Shown here: piece after piece, positions 14,057-23,600 of the stretch | Layout of the letters: each line of letters begins with the position of its first letter | How positions within the stretch are numbered: the first letter of the stretch is position 1 | Assembly: GCA_015056815.1 (NCBI GenBank) | Contig: SVFN01000019.1 | Coordinates: forward strand, 23,805-87,804 | Direction: 5' to 3' | Length of the DNA: 64,000 nucleotides | Origin: Lachnospiraceae bacterium | GTDB lineage: Bacteria > Bacillota > Clostridia > Lachnospirales > Lachnospiraceae | Position numbers and translations under genes: made by a program | Notes under the pieces: generated by a model | What the model saw: only the letters and a program-made list of their open reading frames with translations | Told to the model about the DNA's origin: nothing | Database searches by the model: none

Positions 14057-17000
14057 ATGAACTTATACAGAGAATCCTTTGAACATGAAAACTGTGGGAT
14101 CGGTGCCATAGTGAATATAGAAGGAAAACAGAGTCATGCGATCGTGGATGATGCGTTAAAGATCGTAGAGAACCTGGAACACAGGGCGGGAAAAGATGCC
14201 AAGGGAGAGACCGGTGACGGAGTCGGTATCCTGACACAGATTTCCCACCGATTTTTTTCAAAAGAATGTAAGAAACTGGGATTTGAGATCGGTAATCCCA
14301 GAGAATACGGTGTCGGTATGTTCTTCTTTCCACAGGATGAGCTGAACATGCGTCAGGCCAAAAAGATGTTTGAGGTCATTGTCAAAAAAGAAGGTCTGAC
14401 CTTTTTGGGCTGGCGACAGGTTCCGGTAGTGCCACAGGTTCTGGGCGAGAAGGCAAGAAGCTGCATGCCGCGGATTTCCCAGGCATTTATCAAACGCCCG
14501 GAGGGACTGGAAAAAGATATTGAGTTTGACCGCAGACTCTATATTGTGCGGCGGGTATTTGAACAGAGCACGGACAATACCTATGTGCCGTCTTTATCCT
14601 GCAGGACCATTGTCTATAAAGGAATGTTCTTAGTGGGACAGCTTCGCACGTTTTTTAGTGACTTACAGGATGAGGATTACGAGTCTGCCATTGCGATGGT
14701 GCATTCCCGTTTTTCCACCAATACGACCCCGAGCTGGGATAAAGCGCATCCCAACCGGTTTATGGTGCACAACGGTGAGATCAACACCATAAAAGGAAAT
14801 GTGGATAAAATGCTGGCAAGAGAGGAGACCATGTATACGGATATCTTCAGTCCGGAAGACATGACAAAGGTGCTTCCGGTCATTCCGTCTGCCGGTTCTG
14901 ACTCTGCCATGTTTGATAATACACTGGAATTCCTGACCATGAGCGGTATGGATCTGCCGCTTGCTGCCATGATCATGATCCCGGAGCCCTGGGCGCACAA
15001 TGACACGATTTCCCAGGAGGTCAGAGACTTTTACCAGTATTATGCGACCATGATGGAGCCCTGGGACGGCCCCGCTTCCATTCTGTTCTCTGACGGTGAT
15101 GTGATGGGTGCGATCTTAGATCGCAATGGTCTGCGTCCTTCACGCTACTATGTGATGGATGACGGCCGTTTGATCCTGTCCTCGGAAGTAGGAGTACTGG
15201 AGCTGCCGGAAGAACATATTTTGAAAAAAGAACGCCTCCATCCGGGGAAAATGCTTTTGATCGATACAAAAAAGAACAAGATTTTTTCCGATCAGGAATT
15301 AAAGGAATACTATGCGCATAAAGAGCCTTACGGGGAATGGCTTGACAGTAATCTTCTGGAACTGAGAACCTTAAAGATTCCGAACAGTCGCGTGGTCTCC
15401 TATTCCGATGAGGAGAGAAAACGATTACAGAAAGCCTTTGGTTATACCTATGAAGAGTGTAAGGAAAGCATCGGGACCATGGCATTAAAAGGGGAAGAAA
15501 ATATCGGTGCAATGGGTGTGGATACCCCGATCGCAGCTCTTTCCGGTCAGTATCAGCCCCTGTTTCATTACTTTAAGCAGATGTTCGCACAGGTGACGAA
15601 TCCGCCCATTGATGCAGCGCGGGAAAAGATTGTAACCAGCACAGATATATATATAGGTAAGAACGGGAATCTGTTAAAGGAATCTGCCGGCAATTGCCAG
15701 ATGTTAAAGATTCATAATCCGATCCTGACAGATTTGGATCTGATGAAGATCGAAAATATGAAAAAACCGGGCTTCCAGGTGGCAAAGGTTTCCATCCTGT
15801 ATTATAAGAGCACACCGATCGAAAGAGTGCTGCATCATCTCTTTGTGGAGATCGACAAGGCTTATCGTGACGGCGCCAACATTTTGATTCTGTCTGACAG
15901 AGGGGTGGATGAAAATCATGTGGCGATCCCGTCTCTTTTGGCGGTGGCAGCAGTCCATAAGCATTTGGTTGATACCAGAAAATGTACGGCAATGTCTTTG
16001 ATCTTAGAGTCCGGTGAGCCCAGGGAAGTACACCATTTTGCGACACTGCTCGGGTTTGGTGCCAGTGCGGTCAATCCCTATCTTGCACACGCTTCCATCG
16101 CGGAGTTGATTGAAAGCGGCAGTCTGGACAAGGATTATTATGCAGCAGTGGAAGACTATGATCATGCGGTGCTTGGCGGGATCGTCAAGATCGCATCCAA
16201 GATGGGTATCTCTACCGTACAGTCTTATCAGGGCAGTAAGATCTTTGAGGCGCTGGGAATCTCAGAGAGTGTCATTTTGGAATATTTTACCGGAACGATC
16301 AGCCGCATTGGCGGGATCAGCTTAGAGGAGATTGCAAAGAATACGGACAAACAGCATTCCAAAGCCTTTGATCCGTTAGGGCTTTCCTCTGATCTTACCT
16401 TAAATTCCGTGGGACGTCATAAAATGCGCTCCGGAGGAGAAGAACACCGGTACAATCCGAAGACGATCCATATGCTCCAGCTTGCAACGAGGGAAGGAGA
16501 CTATGAGAAATTCAAACAGTATACGGCGATGATCGATGGAGAACAGACGGGGTATCTGAGAAGTCTTATGGACTTTAATTATCCGGAAAAGGGAATCGAT
16601 CTTTCCGAAGTGGAGAGCGAGGATGAGATCGTGAAACGCTTTAAGACCGGTGCGATGTCATATGGTTCTATTTCGGAGGAGGCTCATGAAGCACTTGCGG
16701 TAGCCATGAACCATTTAAAAGGAAAATCCAACAGCGGAGAAGGCGGAGAGAGCGATGAAAGGATCGCGTCTGCAGGGACGGACCATGACAGAAGTTCGGC
16801 GATCAAACAGGTGGCGAGCGGCCGATTTGGCGTTACGGGCAGATATCTGGTAAGCGCGAAAGAGATTCAGATCAAGATGGCGCAGGGAGCAAAGCCGGGC
16901 GAAGGCGGACACCTTCCGGCAAAGAAAGTGTATCCATGGATCGCAAAGACCAGACATTCCACACCGGGAGTCAGTCTGATCTCACCGCCTCCACATCATG

Positions 17001-18571
17001 ACATCTATTCGATCGAGGATCTGGCGCAGCTGATCTATGATCTGAAAAATGCCAATAAATATGCAAGAATTTCTGTGAAGCTGGTTTCGGAGGCAGGCGT
17101 GGGAACCATCGCTGCCGGTGTTGCCAAGGCCGGCGCACAGGTAGTGCTGATCTCCGGTTACGATGGGGGAACGGGAGCAGCTCCGCTTAGTTCTATTCAC
17201 AATGCCGGACTTCCGTGGGAGCTGGGGCTGGCAGAGACGCATCAGACGCTGATCCAAAACGGTCTGAGAGAGAGAGTTGTGATCGAGACCGACGGTAAAC
17301 TGATGAGCGGCCGGGATGTGGCGATCGCAGCCCTTCTTGGAGCGGAAGAGTTCGGTTTTGCAACAGCTCCTCTTGTGACACTGGGCTGTGTCATGATGAG
17401 AGTCTGCAATCTCGATACCTGTCCGATGGGGATCGCAACCCAGAATCCGGATCTGCGTAAGCGATTTACCGGGAAGGCGGAATATGTAGAGAATTTTATG
17501 CGCTTTATCGCAAGAGAACTGCGGGAATATATGGCAAAACTGGGAATCCGTACCGTTGATGAGATGGTGGGAAGGAGCGATCTTTTAAAGAAAAAAGAAG
17601 GTCTTTCCGGTCAGGCGGCAAGTCTGGATATCAGTGGGATCTTAAGTTATGTGCCGGTGAAAGTGGATACCTTCCATCATGAGAAGCTGTATGACTTCAA
17701 ACTGGAGAGTACGAAGGATGAGGCATGCCTTTTAACAGCGCCTGCCGTGAAGAAGGTACTGAGTGGGAAAGGAACCTGTGAATTCGCTGTAAAACTGACC
17801 AACACAGACCGTACTTTCGGTACCCTTCTGGGAAGTGAGATCACAAGACAGCATCCGGAAGGCTTGAAAGAAGATGCGATCGTGTTACAGTGTGACGGAC
17901 ACGGCGGACAGAGCTTTGGCGCGTTTTTGCCGAAAGGACTGACGATCCGGCTTACCGGGGATTCGAACGATTATCTGGGAAAAGGTCTTTCCGGCGGAAA
18001 GATCGTCGTGGCGGCACCGAAGGAAGCTGCATATGAGGCAGAGGAGAATGTGATCATCGGCAATGTGGCGCTTTACGGTGCGACGTCCGGTGAAGTATAT
18101 ATTGCGGGGATGGCGGGAGAACGCTTTGCGGTGCGTAATTCCGGCGTGACGGCAGTGGTAGAGGGTGTCGGAGAGCATGGCTGTGAGTACATGACCGGTG
18201 GACGTGTGGTGGTACTGGGAAGTACCGGGAAGAATTTTGCTGCGGGCATGAGCGGCGGGATCGCTTATGTACTGGATGAACAGAATACCCTGTACCGGAA
18301 TCTGAATAAAGATCTGGTGCTTATGGAGGCGGTTGAGACCAAGAACGATAAGGCGGAGCTTCGCAAAATGCTGGAAGCGCATGTAAAGCATACCGGTTCC
18401 GAAAAAGCGAAGAAAGTTCTGGATCGATTTGAGGAGTATCTTCCGAAATTTAAAAAGATCATTCCGGAGGATTACAAGAAACTGACGCATTTGACCAGTC
18501 AGTTTGAGGAACAGGGAATGAATCTCGCCCAGGCACAGATCGAGGCTTTCTATGCCAGTGTCGACAAATAA
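14057..18571 (+). CDS. gltB: Glutamate synthase, large (alpha) subunit
   Basis: Transfers the amide of glutamine to 2-oxoglutarate, giving two glutamates; works with GltD. The ATG at 14057 follows CGGAGG, and the resulting short propeptide MNLYRESFEHEN ends just before the catalytic Cys of CGIGA; a frame open from 13856 is upstream sequence. The product has 1504 residues, the usual size. Order: type 2 glutaminase domain (1-400), central domain, FMN/synthase domain (EGGESDERIASAG, GYDGGTGAAPL) with a 3Fe-4S cysteine set (CVMMRVCNLDTCPMGI), and a C-terminal beta-helix domain (CDGHGGQSFGAF). gltD follows after 79 bases. Confidence 0.97.
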   Translation: MNLYRESFEHENCGIGAIVNIEGKQSHAIVDDALKIVENLEHRAGKDAKGETGDGVGILTQISHRFFSKECKKLGFEIGNPREYGVGMFFFPQDELNMRQAKKMFEVIVKKEGLTFLGWRQVPVVPQVLGEKARSCMPRISQAFIKRPEGLEKDIEFDRRLYIVRRVFEQSTDNTYVPSLSCRTIVYKGMFLVGQLRTFFSDLQDEDYESAIAMVHSRFSTNTTPSWDKAHPNRFMVHNGEINTIKGNVDKMLAREETMYTDIFSPEDMTKVLPVIPSAGSDSAMFDNTLEFLTMSGMDLPLAAMIMIPEPWAHNDTISQEVRDFYQYYATMMEPWDGPASILFSDGDVMGAILDRNGLRPSRYYVMDDGRLILSSEVGVLELPEEHILKKERLHPGKMLLIDTKKNKIFSDQELKEYYAHKEPYGEWLDSNLLELRTLKIPNSRVVSYSDEERKRLQKAFGYTYEECKESIGTMALKGEENIGAMGVDTPIAALSGQYQPLFHYFKQMFAQVTNPPIDAAREKIVTSTDIYIGKNGNLLKESAGNCQMLKIHNPILTDLDLMKIENMKKPGFQVAKVSILYYKSTPIERVLHHLFVEIDKAYRDGANILILSDRGVDENHVAIPSLLAVAAVHKHLVDTRKCTAMSLILESGEPREVHHFATLLGFGASAVNPYLAHASIAELIESGSLDKDYYAAVEDYDHAVLGGIVKIASKMGISTVQSYQGSKIFEALGISESVILEYFTGTISRIGGISLEEIAKNTDKQHSKAFDPLGLSSDLTLNSVGRHKMRSGGEEHRYNPKTIHMLQLATREGDYEKFKQYTAMIDGEQTGYLRSLMDFNYPEKGIDLSEVESEDEIVKRFKTGAMSYGSISEEAHEALAVAMNHLKGKSNSGEGGESDERIASAGTDHDRSSAIKQVASGRFGVTGRYLVSAKEIQIKMAQGAKPGEGGHLPAKKVYPWIAKTRHSTPGVSLISPPPHHDIYSIEDLAQLIYDLKNANKYARISVKLVSEAGVGTIAAGVAKAGAQVVLISGYDGGTGAAPLSSIHNAGLPWELGLAETHQTLIQNGLRERVVIETDGKLMSGRDVAIAALLGAEEFGFATAPLVTLGCVMMRVCNLDTCPMGIATQNPDLRKRFTGKAEYVENFMRFIARELREYMAKLGIRTVDEMVGRSDLLKKKEGLSGQAASLDISGILSYVPVKVDTFHHEKLYDFKLESTKDEACLLTAPAVKKVLSGKGTCEFAVKLTNTDRTFGTLLGSEITRQHPEGLKEDAIVLQCDGHGGQSFGAFLPKGLTIRLTGDSNDYLGKGLSGGKIVVAAPKEAAYEAEENVIIGNVALYGATSGEVYIAGMAGERFAVRNSGVTAVVEGVGEHGCEYMTGGRVVVLGSTGKNFAAGMSGGIAYVLDEQNTLYRNLNKDLVLMEAVETKNDKAELRKMLEAHVKHTGSEKAKKVLDRFEEYLPKFKKIIPEDYKKLTHLTSQFEEQGMNLAQAQIEAFYASVDK

Positions 18572-18578
18572 AAAAACA

Positions 18579-18620
18579 GTATCCAAGTTCTCTGCTATCT
18601 TACGCTGATTGTTTGGATAC
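18579..18620. repeat. Inverted repeat between gltB and gltD
   Basis: GTATCCAA (18579-18586) and TTGGATAC (18613-18620) enclose 26 bases. No T-run, so it is not a standard terminator; it could adjust the GltB:GltD ratio through RNA stability. Confidence 0.5.
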
Positions 18621-18650
18621 GGAACTTTAAATAGGAGGATATATATAATC

Positions 18651-20162
18651 ATGGGAAAACCAACCGGATTTTTAGAATATGACAGAGAAACGGGCCCGGA
18701 ACGTGCCCCGCTTGACCGTAAAAATGATTTTAATGAATTTCATGGTCTGCTTTCAAAGGAAAAGCAGCAATGTCAGGGAGCCAGATGCATGGAATGCGGT
18801 ATTCCTTTTTGCCAGGCCGGCGTGATGATCGCAGGGATGGCCAGCGGATGCCCGCTGCATAATCTGGTGCCGGAGATCAATGATGCCGTTTATCATGGTA
18901 ATTTTGAACTGGCTTATGAAAGACTGCATAAGACACACTGCTTTCCGGAGTTTACGTCGAGAGTCTGCCCGGCACTTTGTGAAAACGCCTGTACGGTAGG
19001 ACTTCATGCGGCTCCGGTATCTACTAAGGAGAATGAAAAGACCGTCATAGAGTATGCTTTTGAGAACGGACTGGTAAAAGCAGATGCGCCTGCCATCCGG
19101 ACCGGGAAAAAAGTGGCGGTGGTGGGGAGCGGTCCGTCGGGACTGGCTGCTGCACAGATGTTAAATATGCGGGGACACGAAGTGACCGTCTATGAAAGAA
19201 ACAATCTGGCCGGCGGACTCTTGCGATACGGTATTCCGAACATGAAACTGGATAAAAGAGTGATCGACAGACGTATCCGGCTTATGGAAGAAGCCGGGAT
19301 CCGTTTCCGGTATGGTGTTGATGTGGGAAAAGACATTTCGGGAAAAGAACTGCTAAAAGAATATGACAGAGTTGTTTTGTGCTGTGGCGCCTCCAATCCC
19401 CGGGATATCACCTGTGAGGGCAGGGATGCAAAAGGCATTTACTTCGCAGTGGACTTTCTGTCTGAGGTGACCGGAGCTCTCATTGCCAAAGATTATGACA
19501 GCGAAGCCGTGATCAGCAAAAAGGATTTCTCGTTTCAGAGCCTGAAAGGAAAACAGGTCATCGTGATCGGCGGCGGAGATACCGGGAATGACTGCGTCGG
19601 GACTTCCATCCGGTTAGGGGCAGCCGGTGTCACTCAGCTTGAGATGATGCCAAAGCCGGCCGGAATGCGTGACGATTCCAATCCCTGGCCGGAGTGGCCG
19701 AAGGTGTTAAAGACTGATTACGGACAGGAGGAGGCTATTGCATCTTTTGGGGAAGATCCCCGCGTTTATCAGACCACCGTCACGGAGTTTTTAAAAGACA
19801 AAAACGGAAAGCTGACCGGTGTCATAACTGTACAGCTTGTGCCGGAAAAAGATGCAAAAACCGGTCGGATCAAAATGGTGCCGGTAAAGGGAAGCGAAAA
19901 AAAGCGAAAAGCGGATCTGGTACTGATCGCAGCCGGATTTTTGGGCTGTCAGGACTATGTTCCAAAGAGCTTCGGAGCTTTGTGCAATGAACGCACAAAT
20001 GTGAAAACGGCACAGGAAGCATATCAGACAACAGCAGACCGTGTCTTTACGGCAGGTGATATGCACAGGGGACAGTCTCTGGTGGTGTGGGCGATCCGGG
20101 AAGGCAGACAGGCTGCCGCAGCAGTGGATGAATCCCTGATGGGCTATACCGGTTTAAACTAG
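18651..20162 (+). CDS. gltD: Glutamate synthase, small (beta) subunit
   Basis: Flavoprotein that takes electrons from NAD(P)H and passes them to GltB. The ATG at 18651 has AGGAGG upstream at a slightly long spacing; 503 residues. The N-terminal iron-sulfur region has two cysteine clusters (CMECGIPFCQ with GCPLHN; CPALCENACTVG). The FAD-binding motif is VAVVGSGPSGLAAAQ, the NAD(P)H motif VIVIGGGDTGNDC, and the C-terminal FAD motif is FTAGDMHRGQSLVVWAI. It closes the nitrogen block and is followed by a strong terminator. Confidence 0.97.
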   Translation: MGKPTGFLEYDRETGPERAPLDRKNDFNEFHGLLSKEKQQCQGARCMECGIPFCQAGVMIAGMASGCPLHNLVPEINDAVYHGNFELAYERLHKTHCFPEFTSRVCPALCENACTVGLHAAPVSTKENEKTVIEYAFENGLVKADAPAIRTGKKVAVVGSGPSGLAAAQMLNMRGHEVTVYERNNLAGGLLRYGIPNMKLDKRVIDRRIRLMEEAGIRFRYGVDVGKDISGKELLKEYDRVVLCCGASNPRDITCEGRDAKGIYFAVDFLSEVTGALIAKDYDSEAVISKKDFSFQSLKGKQVIVIGGGDTGNDCVGTSIRLGAAGVTQLEMMPKPAGMRDDSNPWPEWPKVLKTDYGQEEAIASFGEDPRVYQTTVTEFLKDKNGKLTGVITVQLVPEKDAKTGRIKMVPVKGSEKKRKADLVLIAAGFLGCQDYVPKSFGALCNERTNVKTAQEAYQTTADRVFTAGDMHRGQSLVVWAIREGRQAAAAVDESLMGYTGLN

Positions 20163-20235
20163 ACAATTTCACAGCAACAGAAGCAGCTTTTTGCCCTGCA
20201 ACTTCCGGGCGGGCAGGAAGTCTGGCTGTTTTGGC

Positions 20236-20273
20236 AAATCGTCCGTATCGATGGGGATACGGACGATTTTTTT
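20236..20273 (+). terminator. Terminator after gltD
   Basis: Fourteen-pair stem (20236-20249 with 20256-20269), six-base loop, then a seven-T run. Another weaker hairpin lies just upstream (about 20189-20215). Confidence 0.9.
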
Positions 20274-20310
20274 GTTGTGCGGAAACTAAAAAAACAATTA
20301 ATGAAAACAA

Positions 20311-20398
20311 CGAAAAAGTAAAACGTTTTCGTAAAAATGCCGGGAAACAGGAATAGAATATATGAAATGCTACAATTTGGGCAACGCAAACGGTTGCG
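20311..20398. promoter_or_regulatory. Two LacI/GalR-type operator-like palindromes upstream of the glycosidase gene
   Basis: AAAACGTTTT (20320-20329, inside CGAAAA...TTTTCG at 20311-20331) and CGCAAACGGTTGCG (20385-20398) are both palindromes centred on CG, the usual form of LacI/GalR-family sites. The first is only a partial match to a catabolite-responsive element. They lie upstream of the promoter at 20478. The rest of the 464-base gap (20163-20626) holds the gltD terminator, the promoter and a leader hairpin. Confidence 0.45.
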
Positions 20399-20477
20399 CG
20401 AATTGAATGAACAAGCATTTTGTATAAAAAACGATATGGAAACCACAAAATAATTGTGGAATATATGCCAAAGGTTC

Positions 20478-20549
20478 TTGAAAAATGTTAGCATGTATTA
20501 TATAATTATATCAATATCGCAATGTTGGGGAAGACGTTGCGATTTTCTT
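20478..20549 (+). promoter_or_regulatory. Promoter and leader hairpin of the first GH43 gene
   Basis: TTGAAA (20478-20483), 17-base spacer, TATAAT (20501-20506). Directly after the expected start, ATCGCAATGT (20516-20525) pairs with ACGTTGCGAT (20534-20543) with one G-T wobble, followed by TTTTCTT. This looks like a short terminator at the very start of the transcript, so attenuation is possible. Confidence 0.65.
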
Positions 20550-20626
20550 ATGTTTCTATTATTACCGTCTGGGATGCTACAAGACATTTCGGATGGCAGA
20601 CAAATTTTTAAACAGGGAGGAATACC

Positions 20627-23600
20627 ATGTTAAAACAAGGAAGAAGAATGTTAGCAGCCTTGCTTGGCGGTGCTCTGGCAGTGACTTCATTGCCGATCGG
20701 CGCACTTCCGGTTAAGGCGGGCGTGGAGGATGATGAGCATGTGCTCGCTCACTTTACGTTTGATGATGAGGCAACAGGATGGACCGGAGGCAAAGCCAAG
20801 GCCGTCAACCATGGTGCGGATACACAAAATGGTATCGTACATTTCACAGGAAGTGAATATATTGAAGTGCTGGATCAAGAGGACGGCAGCCTGTTAACGG
20901 GAAAAGACAATATCACGATCTCTTATCTGGCTAAGACAGAAGCGACGGCAGTAGCAAGCGGCTGGACATTTTTTGCGGCTTCTTCTGCAGCGGCTCAGAC
21001 TTATCAGGCAGAGCATTATCTGGCGGTCATCGATCAGCCGGGATCTGTTACGGTTGAGCGCTACAATGGCGGTGCCAGAGCTACATCCACTGTGACAAAC
21101 GGCTCTTACGGAGAATGGAAAAATGTGGTCGTAACCGTAGAAGAGGATATGACTACCGTTTATGTGGACGGCGAGAAAAAAGCAGAGCAGAGCAGCCCGT
21201 TTAAGCTTTCCGACATTTTGGGCAACAGCAGTATTGCACAGTTTGGTAAGGCAAACTGGGGAAGTGGTGAGTTTTATAAAGGTTATCTGGATGAATTCAC
21301 GATTTATGATAAAGTGCTGACACAGGATGAGATCACCGCGGAGAAAGCACGTACAGATTCTATAAAAAGAACGAATGAGTTTGCAACAGTGCGCGGCGAA
21401 CTCAAAAAGAAAATCCTGGGTTCCAACAGCAGTTTTGACGCGGTCAAAAGCGATCTTAGTTTTCCGGCTAAAATAGGAGATATCGATGTTTCTTATGAGG
21501 TGACCGGCGAAGCTGTTGATAATACCGGTAAGGTAGTGTACAACGGCGAAGAAAATGCTGAGGTTTCCATTAAAGTGACAGGAAAGTCAGGTGCAGATGT
21601 TGCGTTTGTCGAGACGATTGAGGTTACTGTACTCGGAAGCGGGGCAGTTTTGCAGGAGGCAGTGGATGCCATCGAGATTGATGATGCGGATGCGGTAAAA
21701 GGCAATGTTGCATTATACAAAAAAGGCCTCAACGGTACGACGATCGATTGGACTTCTTCCAACAAATCGATCATTACAGACGAAGGAGAAGGACTTTACG
21801 ACGGCGGTATTGTTACCAGACCGGATAAGGACACCAAAGTTACACTGACCGCTACGGTATCGAAAGAAGGCTTTACTTCTAAGACGAAAGAAATTGAGGT
21901 TACTGTCAAGGCAGCACCGAAGAATCTTGATACAGATTACAGTGCAGGTTATCTGTGGGCAAACTTTGCAGCAGCAGACGGCTATGAGAAGATTTTCTAC
22001 GGCTACAGCGAGGACGGTCTGAACTGGAAGCATTTAAATAAGAATAAGAACGGCAAGGCACAGCCAATCTTAACCAATGATGCCGAAGGCAGTGATCTTG
22101 GCGTACGCGATCCTCATCTGATCCGTTCCGCGGAAGGAGATAAATACTGGATCATCGGTACCGACCTTCATGCAGAGGGCGGCGGAGCCGGCGGAAGCGG
22201 CTGGAATACCGACAGTGCAAGTAAGAATCTGGTTGTCTGGGAATCCGACGATCTGGTGAAATGGAGTGATACACAGCTTACCTTTGCCGGACTGGATACC
22301 GCAGGTTGTGTATGGGCACCGGAAGCGATCTATGATGAAGCAAACGGTGACTATATGGTTTACTGGGCGGCAAAAGATGAGAAGGATCATGGCACGAACA
22401 ATCATCCGCTGCGTGTTTATCTGACACGTACCAGAGATTTTAAGAACTTCTCTGAACCGCAGGTTTGGCTGGATGAGTCAGTTATCACAGGAAATGGTAT
22501 TAATATCATCGATACTACGATCCTTTATGATGCAGATAATAAGACTTATTACAGATATTCCACATCTGACTGGAATACGGTTGTCGATAAGGCGACTGAT
22601 CTAAACGGAGAGTGGGACCGCATTATCAGCAGAGGCAAGAGCACGGCAGCCGGCCTTGGTGATTCCAATGGCATCGAAGGATTGACAGCCTACCAGCTGC
22701 CGGATGGCAGATTCTGCGTTATGGGCGATCATAGCGGATATAAGGCATATGTTACGGATGATCTGGCAAATGCAAAATATACCAGTGTGAAATCCACCTT
22801 TGATTCTACCTTCCGTCATGGTACGGTGGTACGTTTGTCTGCAACAGAAGAAGAGAAGGTTCTGGCAGCGTTCCCGAATCTGAATGAAGCAGGCGGTGAG
22901 ACTCCGACATCGAACCATCCGAAGGCAGATGCAACCGGATTGTTCTACAGTCAGGATTTTGAGGGAGCAGAGGATACTTACCTTGCGAAAAAGGGAAATG
23001 CGAAGGTTACAGCAGAAGGCGACAATCATGTGCTTTCACTGGATGGAAGCAATGGCGCTTATGCAGAGCTTCCGGAGGGCTGGTTTGACGGTATGAACAC
23101 CGCGACGATCTCATTCGATGTTAAGACGAATATGGCATCCGGCAATTTCTTTACCTTAGCGATCGGACAGGATAATCAGCAGTATATGTTCTTAAGAACA
23201 AGAGCGTCAGAATTCTATACGGCACTTACCACCGGAAGCTATCAGGCAGAATCCAGTGCAACCGCATCCTTAGGTGCTTCTGCTGAAGGCAAGTGGAAAA
23301 ATGTCGCACTTGTATTTGACGAGAATAAATTAAATGTTTATGTAGACGGCGTCCTGGAGGCTTCCAATGAGTCTCTTGGCACGAAGCTTGGCGATCTGGG
23401 AGCAGATGTGAAGACTTATCTTGGTCGTTCCTTCTATTCCGGAGATGCATACTTTAACGGCGCTTATGATAATATTAAGATTTATGAGAAGGCTCTGACA
23501 CAGGATGAGATCGTGGAAGCCAATAACCTGAAGCTTCCGATGATCGCGAGCCTGACAGGTAAGAAGATCGTAGCGATCAAGACAGATATCGATGAGGAGG

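Noticed and set aside
20320..20329. Canonical CcpA catabolite-responsive element
   Set aside because: Centre AAAACGTTTT fits, but at least three consensus positions outside it do not; kept only as a general CG-centred palindrome.
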